Source: CAIWXH01 sp964555675 (GTDB taxonomy: Bacteria; Chloroflexota; Chloroflexia; Chloroflexales; Chloroflexaceae). Taken from it: 16,284 nt of DNA. Shown here piece by piece: positions 6,430 through 12,597 of this stretch. Under the pieces are notes generated by a model. The model saw only the letters and a list, made by a program, of their open reading frames with translations, was not told the DNA's origin and ran no database searches. How positions within the stretch are numbered: position 1 is the first letter of the stretch; every line of letters starts with the position of its first letter. The DNA is taken from assembly GCA_964555675.1 (NCBI GenBank), contig CAZKTU010000140.1, positions 1 through 16,284 of the forward strand, written 5' to 3'. The position numbers were made by a program, and so were the translations under genes.

Positions 6430-7863
6430 ATGCATCCTCACGACCAGAAGCTCACCCCGGCGCCGGCGAATGATGACCAGACCTTTCGCGCCCAACTGCT
6501 CGACGCGTTGCTCGTAACCGCCGCCGGGCTGTTGATCGTCGCCTCGACCCTCCTGCTGATCTCGGGCCTGTTGGCCAGCCCACGCAACCTGGTCGTCAAC
6601 CTCACCGTCGCGCTGCTCTGCCTCGGGCTGCGCATCCCCCTGCGGCGGGGCTATGTGCGCGGCGTGTCGGCGGCGCTGATCGCCATTCTGGTGCTCGCGT
6701 GCATTGCCCTGGCCCTCAACCTCGGCACGGTCCGCTCGGTGGTGATGGCCTACTTCCTGATCCCGGTCATGATCACCACGTTTCTGCTCGGCCCACGCTT
6801 CGGGCTCGCGCTGCTGCTGCTGAGCTCGGCCGTGGCCTTCGCTCTGGCTCGGGCCGAGCAGCAGGGCCTGCTACCGACGGCGCGCACGATCACCCCGTTC
6901 AACCAGTGGCTGAACCTGACGATCTTGCTGGTGAACGGCTTCATCATTCTCTATCTGATCCGCAGGCGCTTCCTGATCTTGCTGGGCCAGATGCGGCGTG
7001 AGCTCACCGCCCGGCACGAGGCGGAACGAGCCCTGAGCGAGCTGAACGCGACCCTCGAGGCCCGGGTGCGCGAGCGGACCGACGCCCTGAGCGCCGCCAA
7101 CGCCGAGCTCACCCGATCAGCTCGGCTCAAAGACGAGTTTCTTGCCACTGTCAGCCACGAGTTGCGCACACCTCTGGTCAGCATCCTTGGCTTCGCCGAG
7201 GCGCTCAAGGAGGGCGTCTACGGCGAGCAGAGCGCGGCTCAGCGGCGAGCTGCCGAGATGATCAGCCTTGGCGGCCAGCGGCTGCTGAAGCTGGTCACGA
7301 CGATGCTCGACCTGGTGACGATCAACGCCAGCGAAGAGGCGCTGACTTACGAGCCCTTCCCGATCGCGCGAGCCTGTACGATCGCCTTTGAACGCTACCA
7401 GGGGATGGCCTACGAGCAGGGTCTGGGCTGGAAGCTCAGCCTGGAGCCTGAGGTCGGCCAGGTCGTCGCCGACGAGCGCCGGATTATCCAGATCATCGCC
7501 ACGCTGCTCGACAATGCGATCAAGTTCACGGGCCGCGGGGGCGAGGTTGGGCTGGAGGTGCGGCGCGAAGCGGCGAGCGGTATGGTGGTGGTGTGTGTCT
7601 GGGACACCGGGATCGGCATCGCGCCCGAGCGGGTCGGCCAGCTGTTCAAGCCATTCGTGCAGGCCCATGGCGGCCTCGATCGACCCTACGAGGGCTCGGG
7701 CCTGGGCCTGGCCCTGGTCGGGCGCCTGGTCGAGCTGCACGGCGGCACGATCAGCCTGGAGACCGCCCCCGGCGTCGGGAGCCGCTTCAGCGTGCGCCTG
7801 CCGATCGCCGGGCCCACGCGCGCCGGCCAGTCGCACAACCAGGGAGCCGTCTCATCGCCATAG
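6430..7863 (+). CDS. Orphan membrane sensor histidine kinase
   Basis: A 477-residue hybrid-free sensor kinase. Five to six membrane segments occupy about residues 23-178 (for example 27-48, 53-70, 78-97, 103-120, 122-140 and 161-178), with very short loops and so no large external sensing domain. A coiled coil (about 186-232, ending in LEARVRERTDALSAANAEL) leads into the HisKA dimerisation domain with the H-box SHELRTP, phospho-acceptor H243. The HATPase domain has the N-box LLDNAIKF (N362), G1 box DTGIGI (D392) and G2 box GSGLGLAL, so it should be active. No receiver domain is fused and no response regulator lies in the window, so its partner is elsewhere. The ribosome site is weak (GGAA 11 bases before the ATG). 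The stimulus may be membrane-borne or cytoplasmic. Confidence 0.93.
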   Translation: MHPHDQKLTPAPANDDQTFRAQLLDALLVTAAGLLIVASTLLLISGLLASPRNLVVNLTVALLCLGLRIPLRRGYVRGVSAALIAILVLACIALALNLGTVRSVVMAYFLIPVMITTFLLGPRFGLALLLLSSAVAFALARAEQQGLLPTARTITPFNQWLNLTILLVNGFIILYLIRRRFLILLGQMRRELTARHEAERALSELNATLEARVRERTDALSAANAELTRSARLKDEFLATVSHELRTPLVSILGFAEALKEGVYGEQSAAQRRAAEMISLGGQRLLKLVTTMLDLVTINASEEALTYEPFPIARACTIAFERYQGMAYEQGLGWKLSLEPEVGQVVADERRIIQIIATLLDNAIKFTGRGGEVGLEVRREAASGMVVVCVWDTGIGIAPERVGQLFKPFVQAHGGLDRPYEGSGLGLALVGRLVELHGGTISLETAPGVGSRFSVRLPIAGPTRAGQSHNQGAVSSP

Positions 7864-7915
7864 TGCGCCGTCAGAGCGACGCTGCGGGGTTGGCGCCCCG
7901 GGCTAGGCGCACACG

Positions 7916-7943
7916 CGGGTGCTTGGGCGCGGGTGCTTGGGCG
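7916..7943. repeat. Two tandem copies of a 14-bp GC-rich repeat
   Basis: CGGGTGCTTGGGCG occurs twice head to tail, at 7916-7929 and 7930-7943. It is the first element of a run of related GGGTGC/GCGCCC motifs filling the junction between the convergent kinase and nth genes. A further direct repeat of GCGCCCCCGGG lies at 7955-7965 and 7970-7980. No reading frame of note is present. Confidence 0.7.
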
Positions 7944-7960
7944 CACCCACGGGTGCGCCC
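7939..7960. terminator. Bidirectional hairpin between convergent genes
   Basis: Perfect 10-bp arms GGGCGCACCC (7939-7948) and GGGTGCGCCC (7951-7960) enclose a 2-base loop. A second, weaker hairpin pairs GGGCGCAC at 7983-7990 with GTGCGCCC at 7997-8004. Both lie between the stop of the kinase (7863) and the stop of nth (8037), where a bidirectional terminator is expected. There is no T-run, so termination may depend on Rho or the stem may simply end degradation. Confidence 0.45.
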
Positions 7961-7995
7961 CCGGGCTGGGCGCCCCCGGGTGGGGCGCACACATG

Positions 7996-8069
7996 GGTGC
8001 GCCCTTACGGGAGGCTAGGTGCGCCCTTACGGGAGGCTAGGTGCGCTCCGACGGGAGGCTAGGTGCGCC
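7996..8069. repeat. 22-bp tandem repeat, three copies plus a partial
   Basis: Copies 1 (7996-8017) and 2 (8018-8039) are identical: GGTGCGCCC, then TTAC, then GGGAGGCTA. Copy 3 (8040-8061) has three substitutions clustered in the middle (GGTGCGCTC, then CGAC, then GGGAGGCTA), and GGTGCGCC at 8062-8069 starts a fourth. There are no spacers, so this is not a CRISPR array. Copy 3 and the partial copy are translated on the minus strand as the last residues of endonuclease III, and the end of copy 2 supplies its stop codon. Confidence 0.9.
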
Positions 8070-8735
8070 GCTCTGGTAGTGGGCGCAGAGCTCGCTGAGG
8101 GGGCAGCGCTCGCAGGCGGGGCCGCGGGCGTGGCAGACGCTGCGCCCGTGCTGGATCATGTTCAGGTGGAAGGCGTAGACGTCCTCGGGCGGCAGGGCGG
8201 CCTCGAGCAGGGCGTGGGCCTGCTCGGCGCTGACCCGCGGGGCGATCAGCCCCAGGCGCAGGCTGACCCGGTGGACGTGGGTGTCGACGGGCAGGGCGGG
8301 CATGCCGAGGGCGAACATCAGCACGCAGGCCGCCGTCTTCGGGCCGATCCCGTCGAGCCCGGTGAGCCAGGCCCGCGCCTCGGCGAGGGGCATGGCCGCG
8401 AGGTGCTCGAGGCTCAGGCGGCCGACCCGCTCTTGCACGCGGCGCAGGGTCTGCTGGATGCGCGGCGCCTTCACATTCCCCAGGCCGGCGGGGCGGATCG
8501 CCGCGTAGACCTCCTCGACGGGCGCGTCGACGACCTCCTGCCAGGTGGGGAAGCGTCGGCGCAGCGCCGCGTAGGCCATGGCGCTGTTGTGGTCGGTGGT
8601 GCTCTGCGAGAGGATGGTCGCCACCAGTTCGTCGAGGGGGTCGCCGGGACCCGGCCAGGCGCGCGGGCCGTAGCTGTCGAGCAGGCGCGCGTGGACGAGC
8701 CGGGCCTTCGCGCCGTCGACCGGCGGCGGGCTCAT
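8037..8735 (-). CDS. nth: Endonuclease III, DNA glycosylase/AP lyase
   Basis: A 232-residue protein, close to the usual Nth size, which removes oxidised pyrimidines and cleaves the abasic site in base-excision repair. The helix-hairpin-helix LDGIGPKTAACVL carries the catalytic lysine K133, the VDTHVHRV motif carries D151, and the C-terminal cysteines C201, C208, C211 and C217 have the C-x6-C-x2-C-x5-C spacing that holds the 4Fe-4S cluster. It is therefore complete and likely active. The ATG at 8735 overlaps the TGA of the flippase gene (ATGA), indicating coupling. After the last cysteine the tail SGAPSLPSERT is read largely from the 22-bp tandem repeat, and the TAG stop is contributed by the neighbouring copy. 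Its position behind a flippase is unusual in function but typical of compact minus-strand operons. Confidence 0.95.
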   Translation of the reverse strand: MSPPPVDGAKARLVHARLLDSYGPRAWPGPGDPLDELVATILSQSTTDHNSAMAYAALRRRFPTWQEVVDAPVEEVYAAIRPAGLGNVKAPRIQQTLRRVQERVGRLSLEHLAAMPLAEARAWLTGLDGIGPKTAACVLMFALGMPALPVDTHVHRVSLRLGLIAPRVSAEQAHALLEAALPPEDVYAFHLNMIQHGRSVCHARGPACERCPLSELCAHYQSGAPSLPSERT

Positions 8736-10339
8736 GGGGCCCGCCCCAGGATGCGCAGGGCCAGGGCGCGCTCTTCGGCCCCGATCCCGCCCACGGCCCA
8801 GAGGGCGACGGCGTAGACAGCGGGCGCCACCAGGGCCGCGAGCACGCTGCCGGGCCAGTCGGGCACGAGGGTCTTGAGGCCCAGCATGGCCGCGCCCATG
8901 GCGACCGCCGCCAGGGCGGGGCGCCAGCTCAGGGCCGCGAGAGGGGGCGGCAGGCCCTCGCGGCGCAGCAGCGGCCTGAAGACCAGATAGAGCACGAGCT
9001 CGGAGAGGATGGTGATCACGGCGGCGGCGTAGAGGGCCCACTCGGGGCGCCCGAGGGCCAGGGTCGCCACGGGCACCGCGACCAGGTTGGCGGCTAGATT
9101 GAAGGCCGCACCGATCAGGAAGGCCGTGGTGATCGAGCGCTGGCGGTCGAGGGCGATCAGGGCGTACTGCAGCAGCCCGTTGGCGAAGCTGAGGGGCAGG
9201 AACCAGGCCAGGATGGCCAGCACAACCACCGAGGGCTGGTAGTCGGCGAACTGGGCGCGCGTGAAGAGCCGGATCAGGTCGTAGGCCAGGATGGAGAGGC
9301 CCATGGCCATGGGGAAGGCCAGGGCGAGCAGGATCTGCAGGGTGCGGTTCTGGGCCGCGGCGAAGCCGGCCCGGTCGCCGCCCGCCCGGCGCGCCAGCAG
9401 GGGGAAGACCGCGAAGGTCACCGCGGGCGGGATGATCAGGGCGATGTTGAGCAGCTGGTACGGGCGCAGGTATTGTGCCACCAGCAGGGCCGGGTCGTCG
9501 CCGCCGAAGGCGCGCACGATGAAGATGTCGAAGCGAAAGAAGACCGCACTCAGCAGATTGTTGAGCATGAGCGGCAGGGCCACGGGGATCAGGGCGGCCA
9601 TGGCGGCGCGGTCGAAGGCGAGGGTCGGCGGGAAGAAGTGGCGGCGCTGCAGCATGAAGAAGGCTGCGGCCGTCACTGTGCTGACCGCCACGGCGGCCCA
9701 GGCCAGCCCCACAATGCTCGGGATGAGCACGATCACGGCGATGCGGGCCAGGAAGTTCAGCGCGGCGCTGACCAGCTCCATCAGGGCCGGCACCTCCATG
9801 CGCTCGCTCGCGTTGTAGAGCGCCGTGACCGCGCCCGAGTAGGCGCCCGGGAGGAGGGTGAGCAGCAGCACGAAGATGGCTGTGGCCCCGGTGGGCGAGA
9901 GGGGTTGCCCGAGCAGCCAGTAGACCGCCGCCACCAGCAGCGCCACCGGCAAGGCCCCGACCAGGATCAGCAGCAGGCGCAGGGCGAAGGTCACCCCGAA
10001 CAGCTGTTGGGCCGCCCCGGGGTTGCGGGCCACCTCGCGGGTCAGCAGCACGCCAAGCCCGAACTCGGTCAAGATCACCAGGTACTGGCCGACCAGCAGG
10101 GCCGCGAAGTCGTAGTCGCCCAGGACCCCGGCGGCGAGGGTGCCCGCCAGGATGAAGAGCACGACCATGTCCAGGGCCTTGACCACCAGGCGCAGGCTGA
10201 AGGTGACGGCGCTGTTCTTGAAGACGCGGCGCGCGGCGTTGGTCGGGTCATCCCTGTAGAAGCGTCGCCAGAGCAGGGCGCCGACCCCCGCGAGGGCGAG
10301 CACGCCAAGCAGGGCCGCAGTGAGCCAGTAGAGGCGCAT
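8732..10339 (-). CDS. Polysaccharide flippase-type multi-span membrane protein (MATE/MVF superfamily)
   Basis: A 535-residue membrane protein with about 14 to 15 predicted helices, most like Wzx/RfbX-type exporters of lipid-linked saccharides. The core begins near residue 38 with FKNSAVTFSLRLVVKALDMVVLFILAGTLA, the usual first helix of the family, and includes GDYDFAALLVGQYLVILTEFGLGVLLTREVAR. Ahead of it is an extra N-terminal helix (residues about 4-25) with the basic RRFYRDD loop, longer than I would expect for the family. The substrate cannot be told from sequence; no glycosyltransferases lie in the window. The ATG at 10339 is 6 bases after the stop of the ComEC-like gene, with only a weak ribosome site, and its own stop overlaps the nth start, so the three genes look like one operon. 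Confidence 0.85.
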   Translation of the reverse strand: MRLYWLTAALLGVLALAGVGALLWRRFYRDDPTNAARRVFKNSAVTFSLRLVVKALDMVVLFILAGTLAAGVLGDYDFAALLVGQYLVILTEFGLGVLLTREVARNPGAAQQLFGVTFALRLLLILVGALPVALLVAAVYWLLGQPLSPTGATAIFVLLLTLLPGAYSGAVTALYNASERMEVPALMELVSAALNFLARIAVIVLIPSIVGLAWAAVAVSTVTAAAFFMLQRRHFFPPTLAFDRAAMAALIPVALPLMLNNLLSAVFFRFDIFIVRAFGGDDPALLVAQYLRPYQLLNIALIIPPAVTFAVFPLLARRAGGDRAGFAAAQNRTLQILLALAFPMAMGLSILAYDLIRLFTRAQFADYQPSVVVLAILAWFLPLSFANGLLQYALIALDRQRSITTAFLIGAAFNLAANLVAVPVATLALGRPEWALYAAAVITILSELVLYLVFRPLLRREGLPPPLAALSWRPALAAVAMGAAMLGLKTLVPDWPGSVLAALVAPAVYAVALWAVGGIGAEERALALRILGRAP

Positions 10340-10345
10340 CGTAGA

Positions 10346-11161
10346 TCACTTCGTGACAATCCAGGCCCGCCGGCCGTCGCTCACCAGCTCGATCTGGCCG
10401 TCGGCGGCCGGGTGGAAGACCTGGGGGCTGTGGCGGCGGCGGGCGGCGTAGCTGAGCAGGGCCGGCGCGGGGGCTTCGTAGGCTGCGGTGAAGGCGATCG
10501 CCCGCGGGGCCAGGGCGGCGATGGTCTCGCTGTCGAGCTCGCGCTGCCACGGGTAGAGCAGCAGGTCGAGCGGGCGGCCGGCGGCCGCGCGGGCTGCGGG
10601 GTCGCCCGCGGGCCCGCCGCTGTGGAAGAGCACCCGCGTGGCCCCGTAGCTGAGCAGCAGCACCGCGCCGCCCTCGTCGCCCGGTGTGGCGCCCAGCACG
10701 GTCAGGGTGGCGCCATCGAGCTCGAGGCGCTGGCCGGGGGCCAGGGCGGCCGAGGCGCCGCCGGCCTCGGCCGTGAGGCGGCGCCACTCGCCTGCGAAGC
10801 CGCCCCGGCCGAGCTCGGTCGGGGCCAAGGTCAGGTCGGGGCTGTAGCGGGCCAGGGCCGCCACCTGGCCGGGGATGCGCTGCCCGCCCGCGTCGGTCAG
10901 GATGGCAGCCCGCAGGTCGTGACGCCAGAAGGGTACCAGGCGCCCCACCAGCATAGTCAGCAGGGCCGGGTCGCGCCCGCCGTCGATCAGGACATAACGA
11001 CCGCGGGGGGTCTGCACCAGGGCCGCGTCGCCGGGCGTCGCCAGGATGTAGACGTGCAGGCGACCGTCGGGCCGCTGGCCCCAGGCGATGAGCGCCAGCA
11101 GGGCCAGGCAGCCGAGGGGCGCGGCCAGGATGCGCCACAGGGGCGCCGGCCTCTCTTCCAT
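10346..11161 (-). CDS. Degenerate ComEC-type metallo-beta-lactamase-fold protein, membrane anchored
   Basis: A 271-residue protein with one N-terminal membrane helix (about residues 10-27) followed by a domain that follows the layout of the ComEC/Rec2 C-terminal metallo-beta-lactamase region. GDAALVQTPRGRYVLIDGGRDP (43-64) is close to the family. However, the metal site is lost: the expected THxxxDH segment reads LTDAGGQRIPG (88-98), the later TGD segment reads LFHSGG (178-183), and the GHHGS segment reads YPWQRELDS (203-211). A hydrolytic role is therefore unlikely; binding or scaffolding is an inference. The ATG at 11161 is preferred because GGAGGGAG lies about 5 bases upstream; a GTG at 11176 would put that site inside the gene. 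It heads the apparent operon with the flippase and nth. The competence channel part of ComEC is absent. Confidence 0.75.
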   Translation of the reverse strand: MEERPAPLWRILAAPLGCLALLALIAWGQRPDGRLHVYILATPGDAALVQTPRGRYVLIDGGRDPALLTMLVGRLVPFWRHDLRAAILTDAGGQRIPGQVAALARYSPDLTLAPTELGRGGFAGEWRRLTAEAGGASAALAPGQRLELDGATLTVLGATPGDEGGAVLLLSYGATRVLFHSGGPAGDPAARAAAGRPLDLLLYPWQRELDSETIAALAPRAIAFTAAYEAPAPALLSYAARRRHSPQVFHPAADGQIELVSDGRRAWIVTK

Positions 11162-11218
11162 GGTCTCCCTCCGCACAGGCGATCAGTATGATCTACACCG
11201 TGCGGTGGGCCGAAACGA

Positions 11219-11351
11219 TTCGGTTTGGAGGGGCCTGGCCCCTCCAGCTCCCCTTCGGAATGGCAACGGCAGCGCCAGGCCCCTCCAGCTCCCCTTCCGA
11301 ATGGATTACGGTATGGAGGGGCCAGGCCCCTCCAGCGCCCATGCGGAATGG
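11219..11351. repeat. Three related hairpin-bearing repeat units
   Basis: The decamer TTCGGAATGG or a variant recurs at 11219-11228, 11254-11263, 11295-11304 and 11342-11351. Between the copies lies a shared core CCaGGCCCCTCCAGC. Units 1 and 3 form hairpins: GGAGGGGC/GCCCCTCC at 11227-11245, and a 19-base GGAGGGGCC/GGCCCCTCC stem with a 1-base loop at 11315-11333. Unit 2 keeps only the right arm (11278-11286). The spacing between decamers grows 35, 41, 47 bases. Lying just past the ridA stop, the hairpins could also end its transcript. Plus-strand translations of the stretch (GPSSSPSEW type) are low-complexity and not credible proteins. Confidence 0.75.
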
Positions 11352-11403
11352 ATTTAGGCCAGGGCGACGACCTCGATCTCGACGCGGGCGTCGCGGGGCA
11401 GGC
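11349..11403. other. 55-bp exact copy of the ridA 3' end flanking the gap
   Basis: These 55 bases are identical to 11504-11558 on the other side of the N run. They contain the ridA stop codon and its last codons. A 55-base overlap equals a common assembler k-mer length, so this is most simply a contig-end overlap that the scaffolder left unmerged, not a second ridA fragment. Confidence 0.85.
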
Positions 11404-11503
11404 NNNNNNNNNNNNNNNNNNNNNNNNNNNNNNNNNNNNNNNNNNNNNNNNNNNNNNNNNNNNNNNNNNNNNNNNNNNNNNNNNNNNNNNNNNNNNNNNN
11501 NNN
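11404..11503. other. Assembly gap, exactly 100 N
   Basis: A run of exactly 100 undetermined bases, the conventional placeholder for a gap of unknown size. The 347 bases without a gene from 11162 to 11508 consist of the repeat units at 11219-11351, this gap and the duplicated 55 bases; I see no gene in them. Confidence 0.98.
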
Positions 11504-11508
11504 TGGAT

Positions 11509-11889
11509 TTAGGCCAGGGCGACGACCTCGATCTCGACGCGGGCGTCGCGGGGCAGGCGGGCCACCTGCACTGTCGAGCGGGCGGGCGGGCTGTCGGGGA
11601 AGAACTCGGCGTAGGCGGCGTTCATGGCCTGGAAGTCGTTGAGGTCGGCCAGGAAGACCGTGGCCTTGACCACCTTGGCCAGGGACGAGCCGGCGGCCGT
11701 GAGTACGGCCTCGAGATTGGCGAAGATGCGGCTGGTCATGACCCCGATGTCGCCCTCGACCATCTGGCCAGTGGCCGGGTCGATGGCGAGCTGGCCTGAG
11801 ACGAAGACGAGACCGCCCGCGACGATGGCCTGTGAGTAGGGGCCGATCGCCTGCGGCGCGTGCTCGGTGCGGACCACCGTGCGCTCCAT
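11509..11889 (-). CDS. ridA: RidA family enamine/imine deaminase
   Basis: A 126-residue protein of the RidA (YjgF/YER057c/UK114) family, the normal length, which hydrolyses reactive enamine/imine products of PLP enzymes such as 2-aminoacrylate. Family features are present: IGPYSQAI with Y18, VFVSGQLAIDP, KATVFLADLNDF, and the substrate-carboxylate arginine R104 in PPARSTVQVARLPRDARVEIEVVA, matching Arg105 of the Escherichia coli protein. It should form a cytoplasmic trimer. The start ATG at 11889 has AGGAGG 5 bases upstream; an in-frame GTG at 11895 would overlap that site. A promoter lies at 11920-11928, so it can be expressed separately from the membrane protein upstream. The stop codon is 5 bases from the gap edge, and its 3' end is duplicated across the gap. 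Confidence 0.95.
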   Translation of the reverse strand: MERTVVRTEHAPQAIGPYSQAIVAGGLVFVSGQLAIDPATGQMVEGDIGVMTSRIFANLEAVLTAAGSSLAKVVKATVFLADLNDFQAMNAAYAEFFPDSPPARSTVQVARLPRDARVEIEVVALA

Positions 11890-11919
11890 GGTCACCTCCT
11901 TGTGCGAACAAGCGGCGCC

Positions 11920-11928
11920 ATTATAGCA
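11920..11928 (-). promoter_or_regulatory. Extended -10 promoter for ridA
   Basis: The minus strand reads TGCTATAAT here: a perfect TATAAT preceded by the TGn extension. No good -35 is found upstream, which extended -10 promoters can do without. Transcription would start near 11912, leaving a leader of about 22 bases with AGGAGG. It begins directly after the TGA (11929-11931) of the upstream gene. Confidence 0.6.
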
Positions 11929-12486
11929 TCAGCCGGCGATCCCCACGTGCTCGCCCGGGTCGGTCGGCCGGTAGAGACGCCACGAGCCGGGGGCGCGGGG
12001 CAGGCAGATCACCCGCAGCTTGCCGGCGGCGCTCAGACGCATGGCCTCGCCCGTGTCGCCGACCCAGATGCTGCCCACGGAGGTACGCTGGCGGTTCAGG
12101 GGGATCGCGCAGTCGAGATAGGCCCCGGCCGTGTCGCCCAGGGGGGTGCGCATGGTGCGCACGCCGATCACGTGGGCGGTCACGATCAGCCCGTAGCGGA
12201 TCAGCAGATAGTCCTCGCGCACGTCGCGGTAGAGGCGGCTGAACGGGCGCAGCAGCCTGATGATGATCAGGCCGATGAGCGCCAGGCTCACCAGGGTCGG
12301 CGCACCCAGGGCTGCGAGCACGACGGCGGCGACCAGGCAGAGGATGACCAGGGGGTTGAGGAAGGTCCAGAGCGGGCGCTCGAGCAGATGCTCGCCGAGC
12401 AGGTTCAGCAGGAAGAAGGCGGGTAGGCGGCGCGGGGGCGGCCCCTCGAGGGTCTCGGGCTCTACCAGGTCGAGAATGTCGGGCAC
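11929..12486 (-). CDS. Two-helix membrane protein of unknown function, possibly PH-like
   Basis: A 185-residue protein I cannot assign. A short acidic head (PDILDLVEPETLEGPPP) leads to two hydrophobic helices at roughly residues 42-62 and 63-78 (LVILCLVAAVVLAALG and TLVSLALIGLIIIRLL), then a soluble domain of about 100 residues with the pattern REDYLLIRYGLIVTAHVIGVRTMRTPLGDT and NRQRTSVGSIWVGDTGEAMRL. Membrane helices followed by a strand-rich domain of this kind resemble bacterial PH (bPH) proteins, and the gene beside it also carries PH-like domains, but similarity between the two is faint. The start is GTG at 12486, chosen for GAGGAG 6 bases upstream; a TTG at 12504 is possible but has no ribosome site. 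A promoter lies just upstream, so it is probably transcribed apart from the larger gene. Confidence 0.75.
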   Translation of the reverse strand: MPDILDLVEPETLEGPPPRRLPAFFLLNLLGEHLLERPLWTFLNPLVILCLVAAVVLAALGAPTLVSLALIGLIIIRLLRPFSRLYRDVREDYLLIRYGLIVTAHVIGVRTMRTPLGDTAGAYLDCAIPLNRQRTSVGSIWVGDTGEAMRLSAAGKLRVICLPRAPGSWRLYRPTDPGEHVGIAG

Positions 12487-12524
12487 TCGGGGCTCCTCGC
12501 GCAAGACCGCGGCTGCTACGACAT

Positions 12525-12553
12525 ATTGTAGGAGCAGGGTGTAACCTGCGCAA
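12525..12553 (-). promoter_or_regulatory. Promoter for the two-helix membrane protein gene
   Basis: On the minus strand TTGCGC (complement of 12548-12553) and TACAAT (complement of 12525-12530, 5 of 6 to the -10) are 17 bases apart. Transcription would start near 12518, about 31 bases before the GTG start. The -35 is the same hexamer as in the promoter candidate at 6170-6199. Confidence 0.5.
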
Positions 12554-12597
12554 GGGCGCTATACTTCGCCACCATGATCGCGCCGAGTAGGGGTTGC

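Noticed and set aside
7996..8069. CRISPR array
   Set aside because: The 22-bp units are directly adjacent with no spacers, and no cas gene is present.
11188..11400. A small plus-strand protein across the hairpin repeats
   Set aside because: The translation is repeat-derived (GPSSSPSEW type), runs into the N gap and has no ribosome site.
11354..11403. A second, truncated ridA copy
   Set aside because: It is identical to the real gene end over exactly the 55-base overlap and stops at the N run, so it is an assembly artefact.
12560..12565. Plus-strand -10 TATACT as a promoter
   Set aside because: No -35 at suitable distance and no plus-strand gene downstream; it would transcribe antisense to the 650-residue protein.
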